The translations under genes and the position numbers were made by a program. A model generated the notes under the pieces. The model was given only the letters and a program-made list of their open reading frames with translations, was not told the DNA's origin and ran no database searches. From Labilithrix luteola (GTDB lineage Bacteria; Myxococcota_A; Polyangia; Polyangiales; Polyangiaceae): a stretch of 64,000 bases of DNA. Each line of letters opens with the position of its first letter. Positions within the stretch are counted from its first letter, which is position 1. The stretch lies in the NCBI RefSeq assembly GCF_001263205.1, contig NZ_CP012333.1:2418001-2482000 (forward strand). The letters are read 5' to 3'. This document shows positions 51,359 through 59,513 of this stretch, in pieces.

Positions 51359-52095
51359 GTCGCGAACTCGCTTCGCCGATGCGCGCTGAACTCGTTGGAA
51401 CGCAATTCGCAAGGGACAAGAACTCCATGCCTCGAGTCTGTCCCGACTGTCCGGCGGTGCGGGGTCCCCGACCTGCCTTCGAAGGGCTCGTACAGCGCGA
51501 GTCCGGTTGCGCGTTTCGCTGCCTCGCCGTCCCCGCGCGGCAGCCACTCCCGGAACGCTGGCGCGCGGACTACGGCTTCGCGCTCGTCCGGCGCGGCATC
51601 GTCGTTCGACAACGCGTCGACTCCACCGGCCGCGCGACGTCGATCGACATCGCGGGGCCTGGCAGCGCGCTGCCGATCGGTGCGGAGGCCGATGACGGGG
51701 CCGGCGGCTACGCGGTCGATGACGTGATGCTCTGCCTCTGCCCAACCTCCTCGCTCGACGCGGCCGTCGCAAGCGGGGCGGCGGGCGCGCGCGACGTGGT
51801 GAACGCGCAGGCGACCATCCTCCGGCGTGTCGAGCGCATCGCCGAGGCGCGGAGTCGGGCGTCGGCAACGTCGCGCGTCGCCGCGATGCTGCTCGCGATC
51901 GGCGACACGCTCTCTCCCGGCCGCGCGCTGAACATCATCCCCAGCGCGATCCAGCAGCGCGACCTCGCCTCACTCCTCGCGCTCCGCCACGAGTCGGTCT
52001 GTCGCTCGGTCGCGAGCCTGGAAGAAAAGCACTTGGTCCAGCGCGGCGACAGCGGCCTCACGCTCGTCGATCGCCGCGCCCTCGAAGTACTCTGA
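51355..52095 (+). CDS. CRP/FNR-type regulator with Cys-rich N-terminus
   Basis: This 246-residue protein has a CRP-like beta-barrel region and the C-terminal helix-turn-helix QQRDLASLLALRHESVCRSV with the wing LVQRGDSGLTLVDRR. The N-terminus has Cys-x2-Cys (RVCPDCPAV) and Cys-x3-Cys (GCAFRCLAV), reminiscent of FNR-type iron-sulfur or redox sensing. ATG 51355 overlaps the FAAL stop, so it is co-transcribed and probably regulates the lipid cluster. The ligand is unknown. Confidence 0.75.
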   Translation: MSRELASPMRAELVGTQFARDKNSMPRVCPDCPAVRGPRPAFEGLVQRESGCAFRCLAVPARQPLPERWRADYGFALVRRGIVVRQRVDSTGRATSIDIAGPGSALPIGAEADDGAGGYAVDDVMLCLCPTSSLDAAVASGAAGARDVVNAQATILRRVERIAEARSRASATSRVAAMLLAIGDTLSPGRALNIIPSAIQQRDLASLLALRHESVCRSVASLEEKHLVQRGDSGLTLVDRRALEVL

Positions 52096-52105
52096 ATTCC
52101 ACGCT

Positions 52106-52960
52106 CTAGGACCCGCGTGAGCTGTCGACGAGGTGGTGGAAGACGCCGTCGATCGACCGAAGCGCCGCGTACAGAGCGTCGCGGGCATCACGGATCTGCG
52201 GGTTCATCTTCTGTGCGCTCGGTGCGAGGAGCCACACCAGAGGCCCGCCGTCGAGTTCGCGCTCGAGGCGGAGGCCGGGGTCGTCCTGCGCAAGGAAGCA
52301 GGGAAGCACGGAGCGACCGAAGCCCGCTCGACATGCGTCGCGAATGCCGAGAAGCGAGTTGCAGGTGATCGTCGCATTCGTGTCGTCCGGTACGTGACGC
52401 CACCAACGCATGGACAGCTTGGCGCGCAGCGATGGGCTCGGCAGGACCCAACCCGGACGCGCGGTCGGCGCGCGGTACACCCCGAGCCGCAACGTCCCGA
52501 GGCGGCGCCCTCGCAGCACACCGCTCGGGTCCTGCGACGGACGAAGCGCGAGATCGACCTCTCCCGGAGCAAGAGCGAGCTCCGTATCGCTGACGAGCAC
52601 GTCCACGGATGGAGACGAGCCCGTCTTGGAGAGAGCGAGGAAGAGGAGCGGCGCGAGGACATCGTTGGTGGTGACGACGAGTCGCTGGGCTCGATGTCGC
52701 TGCTCGGCGGAGACCGCTGCCTCGATCTCGACCGCGGCGGCTCGCATCGCGCTCGCTCGCTCGGCCATCCCGCGCGCGAGCTTCGTCGGCGCGAGGCGCG
52801 TACCTCGCATGAAGAGCGCGGCGCCGAGCCGTGCCTCGAGAGCGGCGATGCGTCGGGAGACCGAAGAGTGGCGCAGCCCGAGTTCGCGCGCAGCGCTTTC
52901 GAGACTCTCGAGCCGGACAAGCGCTTCGACCGTCTGAAGATCGTCCCACGAAATGTGCAT
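52106..52960 (-). CDS. LysR-type transcriptional regulator
   Basis: This 284-residue regulator begins with the LysR helix-turn-helix (VRLESLESAARELGLRHSSV, SRRIAALEARLGAALF) and has a typical effector domain (VVTTNDVLAPLLFLALSKT, PGEVDLALRPSQDP). The ATG at 52960 follows sequence without protein character. It is divergent from the pirin-like gene, 77 bases away, and is likely its regulator. It is 10 bases from the convergent CRP-type gene. Confidence 0.88.
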   Translation of the reverse strand: MHISWDDLQTVEALVRLESLESAARELGLRHSSVSRRIAALEARLGAALFMRGTRLAPTKLARGMAERASAMRAAAVEIEAAVSAEQRHRAQRLVVTTNDVLAPLLFLALSKTGSSPSVDVLVSDTELALAPGEVDLALRPSQDPSGVLRGRRLGTLRLGVYRAPTARPGWVLPSPSLRAKLSMRWWRHVPDDTNATITCNSLLGIRDACRAGFGRSVLPCFLAQDDPGLRLERELDGGPLVWLLAPSAQKMNPQIRDARDALYAALRSIDGVFHHLVDSSRGS

Positions 52961-53037
52961 CGACGCACATCCTCTGTGCGTGCACGCGTCATTGTCAACC
53001 CGAGGGCCGATCAGTAGGTTCGAGGGCATGTCGAGCG

Positions 53038-53916
53038 ATGCCCGATAGGGCCGCGCTGACTTGGAAAGCTCCGATGATTGACGACGATGAAGTCGGTACC
53101 GGGCCTTTGGACGCGCGCGGGGCTTCTCGCCGGACGTTCCTCGCCTATGGGAGTGCCCTCCTCGTGAGCGCCTGCTCTCGATCGTCGTCGTCAAGTCCCG
53201 TTCCCTTGGAGGAGGCCGTGCCCACCCTCGTACCCCGCTCGCTCGCTTCGCTGCCGACCACCACGCTCTCTTGGCTGACGCTCCGCGATCACTTCGTCGC
53301 CACCGTGGGGCCGCAAGCCGGTCAAGGGAGCGCGATCGGCCCGCTCCTCGTGCTCGCGGACGCGACGTTCGCACCTCGCTCGCGCTTCCCGCTGCACCCG
53401 CATCGCGAAATGGAGATCCTCAGCATCGTGATCGATGGCGAGCTCTCCCACCACGGAGATCAGGCGCACGGCACGACCCTGCGAGCGCGCTCGGCACAGT
53501 TGATCTCGGCGCGCGACGGGATGATGCACGCGGAGGGCAACGACACGGACGCCCCCACGCGCATGCTCCAGATCTGGTTCGCGCCAGACGCTCATGGGGG
53601 TGCTCCCGCGTACTTCGAACGAACGTTTTCGGAACCCGGTCGCCACCTCGTGGCCGGAGACGCAGCGATGCCGCTTCGCGCCGACGCGCGCGTTTGGTGG
53701 CACGATCTCGCGCCACGGACGGTCGAGCGGCTCGCCACGGCGTCGCGGCGTCGAGGCTATCTGCTGGCGATGACGAGCCCCCTTCGAGTGGTCGCGTCGG
53801 CGGATTCGACGCGGAGCTCTCGCCTCGAGGTGGGCGAGGGAATGGTCGTCGAGGGGGGCGCGGTCGACGTCACGAGCGAGCACGCCGGCGCAGCGTTGTG
53901 GATCGACATCGCGTAA
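53038..53916 (+). CDS. Pirin-like protein with twin-arginine lipoprotein signal
   Basis: This 292-residue protein has the pirin cupin pattern: metal-binding His in FPLHPHREMEILSIV (H120, H122) and GMMHAEGND (H164, E166), as in pirin quercetinase-like proteins. A twin-arginine motif (ASRRTFLAYGSALLV) followed by a lipobox SAC lies near the N-terminus, so it would be exported folded and lipid-anchored. Pirins are usually cytosolic, so this location is odd. It is divergent from a LysR gene. Confidence 0.82.
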   Translation: MPDRAALTWKAPMIDDDEVGTGPLDARGASRRTFLAYGSALLVSACSRSSSSSPVPLEEAVPTLVPRSLASLPTTTLSWLTLRDHFVATVGPQAGQGSAIGPLLVLADATFAPRSRFPLHPHREMEILSIVIDGELSHHGDQAHGTTLRARSAQLISARDGMMHAEGNDTDAPTRMLQIWFAPDAHGGAPAYFERTFSEPGRHLVAGDAAMPLRADARVWWHDLAPRTVERLATASRRRGYLLAMTSPLRVVASADSTRSSRLEVGEGMVVEGGAVDVTSEHAGAALWIDIA

Positions 53917-53964
53917 GCGGAGCACCGGCGAGTTCGCGAAGAGCCCCTCGACCCGTGGGCGACA

Positions 53965-54669
53965 TCACTCCATCAGGCGTCCCCCCGCTGCCTTCGTCGC
54001 CTTCTTCGCCGCCGCAATTTCGTCGCCGTAGATGCTCGTCGCGAGCTCCAACGTGGCCCGATCGGACGACGAGGGCAACCCGGTCTCGAACGGCGGTTCG
54101 GGATGGTACTCGACCAGCAGCTGCAAGACCTTCGCGAAGGGCTCACCGTGCAAGAGCGCTGCAAGCTGGAGTCCGAAATCCATCCCAGCCGTGACGCCGC
54201 CTCCCGTCATCCGGTTGCCGTCGATCACCACCCGCGCGTCCACCGGAGTGGCACCGAAGTCCCCGAGGCAGTCCCGCACCGCCCAGTGGGACGTCGCCCG
54301 GTAGCCTTGCAGTAGACCTGCCGCACCGAGCAGGAGCGAGCCCGTGCACACGCTCGTGACCCACCGAGCGGCACTTCCTCGCGAGCGCACGAACTCCACC
54401 GTTTCGACGTCGGCCAAGAGCGGCCACGTCGCCGCCTTCGCGCCACCGACGAACAGCACGTCGAGGGCGTACGGGCATGTCTCGAACGTCGCCGTCGGAA
54501 GCAGCGCGAGACCGGTGTCCGTTACGACGGGCTCCAGGGTTTTCCATACGAGATGGACACGCGTGTTCAGCATGTTGGCGAAGACGAGCTGTGGGGCAAC
54601 GGCGTCGAGGGCCGTCATCCCTGGATGGACGAGCATTCCGATTTCGAGCGATCGCGGTGTCGAATCCAT
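53965..54669 (-). CDS. DJ-1/PfpI-family protein (isonitrile-hydratase-like)
   Basis: This 234-residue class-I glutamine-amidotransferase-like protein has the nucleophile elbow TSVCTGSLLLGAAGLL, with Cys in the usual place, and the family segments FVGGAKAATWPLL and GGGVTAGMDFGLQL. Related enzymes are isonitrile hydratases or DJ-1 chaperones/hydrolases. It is divergent from a GlxA/FtrA-type regulator which shares the same domain; the 120-base spacer holds a long palindrome. Confidence 0.85.
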   Translation of the reverse strand: MDSTPRSLEIGMLVHPGMTALDAVAPQLVFANMLNTRVHLVWKTLEPVVTDTGLALLPTATFETCPYALDVLFVGGAKAATWPLLADVETVEFVRSRGSAARWVTSVCTGSLLLGAAGLLQGYRATSHWAVRDCLGDFGATPVDARVVIDGNRMTGGGVTAGMDFGLQLAALLHGEPFAKVLQLLVEYHPEPPFETGLPSSSDRATLELATSIYGDEIAAAKKATKAAGGRLME

Positions 54670-54732
54670 GATCCGTCTCCTTCATGGTCGGGTTCCCGTC
54701 CCAACCGACACGACGACTCTACGAGGGTCGCG

Positions 54733-54771
54733 ATTGGCAGGAATGACGCCGTTAGGGCGTTTCCTGCCAAT
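54733..54771. promoter_or_regulatory. Nested palindrome between divergent DJ-1 and GlxA genes
   Basis: ATTGGCAGGAA pairs exactly with TTCCTGCCAAT across 17 bases, and within that ACGCC pairs with GGCGT. The total span is 39 bases. It lies upstream of both genes, 22 bases before the regulator start, as expected for an operator of the AraC-type regulator. Confidence 0.65.
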
Positions 54772-54792
54772 CCGCGCTACGGTGGACGGCCG

Positions 54793-55812
54793 ATGCGTCC
54801 GCGCTCGAGCTCGGCTCCCCCTCTTCGTGGCACGCCGCGCCGCGCTCGCCGCGTCGTGTTCGTCGCCGTGCCGCCCGTCGAGGAGCTCGATCTTTTCGGC
54901 GCGGTGAGCGCGTTCATCAACGCCAACCGGCTGCGTGCGCGCACCGACCGACTCTACGAGGTCACCGTTCTCTCCGGGGGACCGGACGCCGCCATCACCG
55001 GGAGCTCGGGGGTGACACTCGTCGGAGCAGGCTCGTGCCTCCGATGGAAGGGCGCCATCGATACCCTCGTGGTCGTCACCGGGCGTCACATCGACGAGGC
55101 ACCTCCGCGCGCGTTCATCGCATGGCTAAGGAAAACCGCGCCGCGCGTACGTCGTGTGGTGTCCGTCTGCACCGGCGCCTTTCTGCTCGCAGAGGCAGGC
55201 CTTCTCGACGGCCGGCGCGCCACCACGCATTGGGCCTATGCCGGCAGGCTCGCGGAGCGCTTTCCCGCCGTCGCCGTGTCGTCCGACGAGATCTGGGTGC
55301 GCCACGGCAACGTCTACACCTCTGCAGGCGTGACCGCAGGAATCGACCTCGCCCTCGCCCTCATCGAAGAAGACCTCGGGGCACAAGCAGCCCTCGACGT
55401 CGCGCGAGGGATGGTCGTCTTCCTCCGGCGCCCCGGGGGCCAGGCCCAATTCAGCGTGACCATGTCGACACGCCAGGCCGAGACTCCTTCGATCCGCCAG
55501 CTGCAAGTCTGGTTGGCCGATCACCTCTCCGAAGACTTGAGCGTCGACCGACTCGCGGCTCGTGTGGCCATGAGCCCACGCAACTTCGCACGCGTCTTCA
55601 AGCAAGAGCTCGGCACGACCCCGGCCGCTTACGTCCAGCGCCTACGACTCGAACACGCACGCTGGCTCCTCGAAGACAAGCAATGGGGCCTCGAGCGCAT
55701 CGCTTCGGCGTGCGGTTTCTCCGACGTCCAGCTCATGCGACGAGCGCTCAAGCGCGTGATGGGCATCACGCCCGGCGAGTACCGCGCGCGCTTCCGCAAC
55801 GTCTCGGTCTAG
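54793..55812 (+). CDS. GlxA/FtrA-type transcriptional regulator (DJ-1 plus AraC)
   Basis: This 339-residue regulator joins an N-terminal DJ-1/PfpI domain (VFVAVPPVEELDLFGAVSAF, VSVCTGAFLLAEAGLLDG) to a C-terminal AraC pair of helix-turn-helix motifs (LSVDRLAARVAMSPRNFARV, LERIASACGFSDVQLMRRAL). Family members control amine, choline, arginine or similar catabolic genes. ATG 54793 opens the conserved region. It is divergent from the PfpI gene, which is the likely target. Confidence 0.9.
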   Translation: MRPRSSSAPPLRGTPRRARRVVFVAVPPVEELDLFGAVSAFINANRLRARTDRLYEVTVLSGGPDAAITGSSGVTLVGAGSCLRWKGAIDTLVVVTGRHIDEAPPRAFIAWLRKTAPRVRRVVSVCTGAFLLAEAGLLDGRRATTHWAYAGRLAERFPAVAVSSDEIWVRHGNVYTSAGVTAGIDLALALIEEDLGAQAALDVARGMVVFLRRPGGQAQFSVTMSTRQAETPSIRQLQVWLADHLSEDLSVDRLAARVAMSPRNFARVFKQELGTTPAAYVQRLRLEHARWLLEDKQWGLERIASACGFSDVQLMRRALKRVMGITPGEYRARFRNVSV

Positions 55813-55893
55813 GAACGCCTGTTCGGAACGGAGGGGGCGTCGCCTCCGCAACGGCGTCCTGAGGAAGGGACGACGGTGACGACGCCGTTCAAC

Positions 55894-55920
55894 CGGAGTT
55901 GCCGAACTCAAGATGCGCTT
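55894..55920 (+). repeat. R2 repeat tail fragment (E)
   Basis: GGAGTTGCCGAACTCAAGAT matches the conserved tail of R2 with small changes. It lies just upstream of the TIR gene. The palindromic half is missing, so it is a remnant. Confidence 0.5.
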
Positions 55921-55955
55921 GGTTCTGAACGTGGGGCAGCTCTCTGAGTCGGTCG

Positions 55956-56984
55956 TTGGCCTGGAGATATGGAATCGCTCGTTGGGCTCCTGAATATCCG
56001 CATTTCGAGAGCGGAGCACTGATATCAACTACACCATTCTCCTCCTATTCGGACAAGGACCAGGAATATCGCGACAAGCTCGAAGAGCATCTCGCGGGCC
56101 TCGAACGTCAGGGGCTGATCGAAGCCTGGTCGGACCGAAAGATCCTCCCGGGCGATGCGTTCGGGGACGTCATCTCCGCCGAATTGGAGCGCGCCTCGAT
56201 CGTACTCCTCCTGGTGAGCTCGGCCTTCATCGCATCCGACTACTGCTTCAGTATCGAGATGGCACGCGCCCTCGAGCGACATACGGCGAAGTCGGCTCGC
56301 GTGATCCCCATCATTCTACGACCGTGCGACTGGAAACCAATGCCGTTCGGTCACCTCAAAGCCGTTCCGCATGACGGAAAGGCGGTCGCACTTTGGCCCG
56401 ATACCGACGAAGCACTGCTCGACGTGGCTCTCGGAATCCGTCAGGCCGTGATGGATGAGAAGCCTGAGCCGGAGGTGCATCGAATGACGCCGCGTCGGCT
56501 CCCGCCGGTCCCCGGTTCGGCCACGATGGAGGAGGCCGTTCGTTCGAGCAACCTTCGCATCACGAAAGAGTTCACCGAACTCGACAAGGAGAAGTTCCTC
56601 GCCGAATCGTTCGAGTACATTGCCTCTTATTTCAAGAATTCACTCGACGAGCTTCAATCGCGTGAATCGTCGGTTGACGTAAAGTTCGAACGCATCGACA
56701 CGAGGACCTTCGCGGCGGCCATCTATCGGAACGGCGGTGCTCAGAGCCGATGCGAAATCTCCCTCGTGCTCGACGGGCATCTCGGCCACGGTATTCGATA
56801 CGCGTCGGGCGGTACGCGCGGCGGCTTCAACGAGAGTCTGCAAGCAGAGGCCGACGAGCACATCCTCTACCTCAAGTCTTTCGGCATGATGGACTTCGCT
56901 CGACGCGACGAGAAACTCACGAAGCGCGCAGGTGCGGACCTCTATTGGAACAAGTTCCTCGAACCGCTGCAGCAACGCCGTTAG
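55956..56984 (+). CDS. TIR-domain protein with unknown C-terminal domain
   Basis: This protein of up to 342 residues has a bacterial TIR domain: YSDKDQEYRDKLEEHLAGLE, SDRKILPGDAF, the catalytic-type Glu in DYCFSIEMARALERH (about 101) and RVIPIILRPCDW. TIR domains of this type cleave NAD+ in immune systems. The last 150 residues (TKEFTELDKEKF, then YIASYFKNSLDELQSRESS) are a domain I cannot name. The start is doubtful: the frame opens with TTG at 55956, and the usual FISYSH start reads FSSYSD here. It is AT-richer than nearby genes. R2 fragments flank it. Confidence 0.8.
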   Translation: MAWRYGIARWAPEYPHFESGALISTTPFSSYSDKDQEYRDKLEEHLAGLERQGLIEAWSDRKILPGDAFGDVISAELERASIVLLLVSSAFIASDYCFSIEMARALERHTAKSARVIPIILRPCDWKPMPFGHLKAVPHDGKAVALWPDTDEALLDVALGIRQAVMDEKPEPEVHRMTPRRLPPVPGSATMEEAVRSSNLRITKEFTELDKEKFLAESFEYIASYFKNSLDELQSRESSVDVKFERIDTRTFAAAIYRNGGAQSRCEISLVLDGHLGHGIRYASGGTRGGFNESLQAEADEHILYLKSFGMMDFARRDEKLTKRAGADLYWNKFLEPLQQRR

Positions 56985-57186
56985 CAGAACGCGATGCGAC
57001 CTTGCTCGCCCGAGCGTGGCGGTCGCGATCTCGTGCGTTACCGTGCGCACGGTGACCAGGTGGCGACGACCAACGACTCGCGCGCGCGATGGTGCCAACG
57101 TCGGAGCGCATCTGCGATGCCCAAATTCGTCGTCACACGGAGGTCGCCACAGACTTGGGCGAAGGATCGTGCAACTGGTCACTAGA

Positions 57187-57876
57187 CTAAAATCTATGCG
57201 GCGTTCGCGGAGCCTCCCCGGGATGAATCAGGCCATGTCGCTTCCACTCCGTGCGCCCTAGCCAGGTGCATGATGGCTCTACCGGGCTCGGTGTCTCTGG
57301 TGGCCGACTTCGTTCGGAGATCCATCCCGCGAACCATGGCGCCGAGGAGCATGCGTCGATGCGCGGTTTGCCGTCCGTCATGCGAAAGTGTTTTTTGTAG
57401 TTAGCGATGACGTAGACCAGCGCATTACGCACTTGCTTGGGAGACGTCAAATCGCGCCGATGATAGCGCTCTTGCCAGATCGGCCCTCTCGCGAGGCCGA
57501 GCGCTCGCTTGATCCGCGCTGCGGCCCGCACCTTGAAGCTCGACATCCCTCGAGAGAGTGCCCGCTTGTCATCGCCCTCCGAGATCAGGTGAACGTGGTC
57601 GTCTTGCACGGAGAACTCGTTGATTCGGAAATCTGGCCTGCGTGTCGCGCGAATGGATCTCTCGATCTCGCCATAGAGCAAAGGCGTCCGAAAGCTCGGT
57701 AAGCCTTTCACCGCACGAAGTGTGATGTGCACCGGATGCCGAAAGTCGTGTTCGGGTCTAGGGCCATGCGCGATGTGTATTCCCCGCTTGCGTCCCGCAT
57801 TCGCCCGACGGCCGCCCCACGTCCGCGCCTCCGGCAGCGTGAGCTGCTCGCCCACGGCCTCCTTCTGCTTGGCCAT
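57187..57876 (-). CDS. REP-associated tyrosine transposase-like protein (RAYT)
   Basis: This 229-residue protein has the Y1-type HUH signature: His-x-His in DDHVHLISEGDD (H94/H96) and a later Tyr region (NALVYVIANYKKHFR, Tyr155/160) that supplies the nucleophile. The basic start (GGRRANAGRKRG) is typical of RAYT proteins, which are domesticated single-copy relatives of IS200/IS605 that move palindromic REPs. ATG 57876 starts the conserved part. R2 palindromes occur nearby on both sides, so they may be its substrates, but this is inference. Confidence 0.85.
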   Translation of the reverse strand: MAKQKEAVGEQLTLPEARTWGGRRANAGRKRGIHIAHGPRPEHDFRHPVHITLRAVKGLPSFRTPLLYGEIERSIRATRRPDFRINEFSVQDDHVHLISEGDDKRALSRGMSSFKVRAAARIKRALGLARGPIWQERYHRRDLTSPKQVRNALVYVIANYKKHFRMTDGKPRIDACSSAPWFAGWISERSRPPETPSPVEPSCTWLGRTEWKRHGLIHPGEAPRTPHRF

Positions 57877-58841
57877 TTCCCCTCCCATCTCGACGTCAGC
57901 TCTCACGCGCGTCGAGATCCATGACCCTAAGCACTGCCCATCTATTGACAATACCAGAATCCATCTCACAATTCAACTATTCCCCAATACGGGGCACGCC
58001 CCGCAAGCCTCTCTCGCACGAGTCCTCGCCGCCCTCGACCGGTCGCCGCCTCGCCTGCCTCCGGACAGCACGAAAGACGCCTTTCGCCGAGCCACGCCGG
58101 CTCCTGTCCGCACATATGGCGACGATGCGTCCAAGGCCACCTCGGATCGTGGAGGTGTGCGCGCGCGCGCATGTCCAGAGCGAAGCCTGATCCCCCTCGA
58201 TGACGCGCAATGGTCCTGCGCTGTTTCGGCGCTCGTGGTCGCGACGACGGCATGTCGTGCAGTCGTCCACGAGAGTTGCCGAATTCAAGATTCGCATTCG
58301 CCACCATCGACAAGTGGCGCCCGAACGAACCAGCCTGAGGTCCGCGGAGGTCAGGGTGTCGCGTTCTTCGGATGGCGACGATGAAGAGATGCCGGAACCA
58401 GGACTGCTCTCCAGCCGGCAACAAAGCTCTCGGAGGAGGAGCAGGCGGAACCAACCCGATCGTGGCGGCTCGGCCGCTCGAGGCTGACTATCGCTCCGGC
58501 GTTGGGACGATCCAAGGATCGGTTACGTCATCGAACACGCTTCGGCGTTCGCTGCCGACGAGTCGAGCTTCCGGCCCGATCGAACGCTGCACGTCACCTG
58601 GACACGTGTCGGAATCCAGCCGCGCGTCAACACGTTCGGCGAGCGCAGGACGCCGGACCAGCTTCGAGAGAGCGTCCGAGGGCCACGTGAGGTGCGTGTC
58701 AAAACGCCGCGGTCGAGGCAGCCACGAAAAAAAGAGCGGACGCGACGAAACGTTGTCGATCTGGGCGGGCGTCGTTCGCCGTGTTGTCGAACGGGCACCT
58801 CGCTAGTCTGGCGCCCGACCACCAGCCCGGAGGCGATTTCG
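57877..58841. other. 965-bp gap without a supported gene
   Basis: No frame in this stretch has family features, and codon patterns do not hold along any of them. It contains one R2 tail fragment (58271-58300). The rest looks like decayed accessory DNA; the region just before 58842 should hold the promoter of the PhnB-like gene, which has a good ribosome-binding site (GGAGG). Confidence 0.5.
58271..58300 (+). repeat. R2 repeat tail fragment (D)
   Basis: GAGAGTTGCCGAATTCAAGA matches the tail of the R2 unit exactly over about 18 bases; the palindrome before it is missing. Confidence 0.55.
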
Positions 58842-59282
58842 ATGGCAACCACGAGCACCTACCTCAACTTTGCTGGCAACACGGAAGAAGCGTTCAAGTT
58901 CTACGCATCCGTCTTCGGAACCAGCTTCGTCGGTCCGATCCACCGGATGGGCGACGTTCCGCCGGGGCCGGGGATGCCCGAGCTGAGCGCGAAGGAGAAA
59001 AACTACGTCATGCACGTCGCCCTCCCCATCCTCGGCGGACACGTGATCATGGGCACCGACACGCTCGAGTCCATGGGCCACAAGCTCGCCCAAGGCAACG
59101 CCATCAGCATCAATCTCCAGCCCGACACGCGCAAAGAGACGGAACGTCTTTTCAACGCCCTCGCGGAGGGCGGGAAGGTCGGGATGCCCTTGATGGACAT
59201 GTTCTGGGGCTCCTATTTCGGTCACCTCGTCGATCGGTTCGGCGTCCCGTGGATGTTCAACTGCGACGAGAAGAAGGCCTGA
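58842..59282 (+). CDS. PhnB-like VOC-family protein
   Basis: This 146-residue protein has the PhnB/YjdN pattern of the vicinal-oxygen-chelate family: STYLNFAGNTEEAFKFYASVFG at the start, HVALPILGGHVIMGTD in the middle and WGSYFGHLVDRFGVPWMFN at the end. Despite the name, these proteins are not phosphonate enzymes by proof; their activity is unknown. GGAGG lies before ATG 58842. It ends at the start of an R2 repeat copy. Confidence 0.88.
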   Translation: MATTSTYLNFAGNTEEAFKFYASVFGTSFVGPIHRMGDVPPGPGMPELSAKEKNYVMHVALPILGGHVIMGTDTLESMGHKLAQGNAISINLQPDTRKETERLFNALAEGGKVGMPLMDMFWGSYFGHLVDRFGVPWMFNCDEKKA

Positions 59283-59283
59283 T

Positions 59284-59386
59284 CGGTCAGACTTCTCCTT
59301 CGAAACGCGACCGACTCGATGCCACGACACCGTCCATTTCGGCGGCGTCGTGGCGCGAGTCGAGAGCTGCCGAATTCAAGTTCGGC
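59284..59386. repeat. R2 palindromic repeat, copy B
   Basis: A full unit: CGGTCAGACTTCTCCTTCGA, then the palindrome GACTCGATGCCACGACACCG / CGGCGTCGTGGCGCGAGTC, then CTGCCGAATTCAAG. It begins 2 bases after the PhnB-like stop. The same leading sequence (GGCCT... CGGTCAGACTTCTCC) is found in copy C, so B and C are closest relatives. Confidence 0.85.
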
Positions 59387-59398
59387 AGTGCCCGACCT

Positions 59399-59513
59399 TC
59401 AGGACACCGCCGCCAGCGCTGGCGCCCTTTCGGCCGTCCCGTAGGCCTTCGACAGGACGTCCATCGCGTTCCGCCGGTCGCCTGGGGCCAGGTGCATGTA
59501 GCCGAGCGTCGTC
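59399..59513 (-). pseudogene. C-terminal remnant of a tyrosine recombinase (integrase)
   Basis: The minus strand reads TTLGYMHLAPGDRRNAMDVL and ends 18 residues later at a TGA. This matches the end of phage-type integrases, where the Tyr of GYxHL is the nucleophile. Nothing upstream continues the protein: the frame runs antisense into the metG fragment. It is a fragment left by recombination. Confidence 0.7.
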
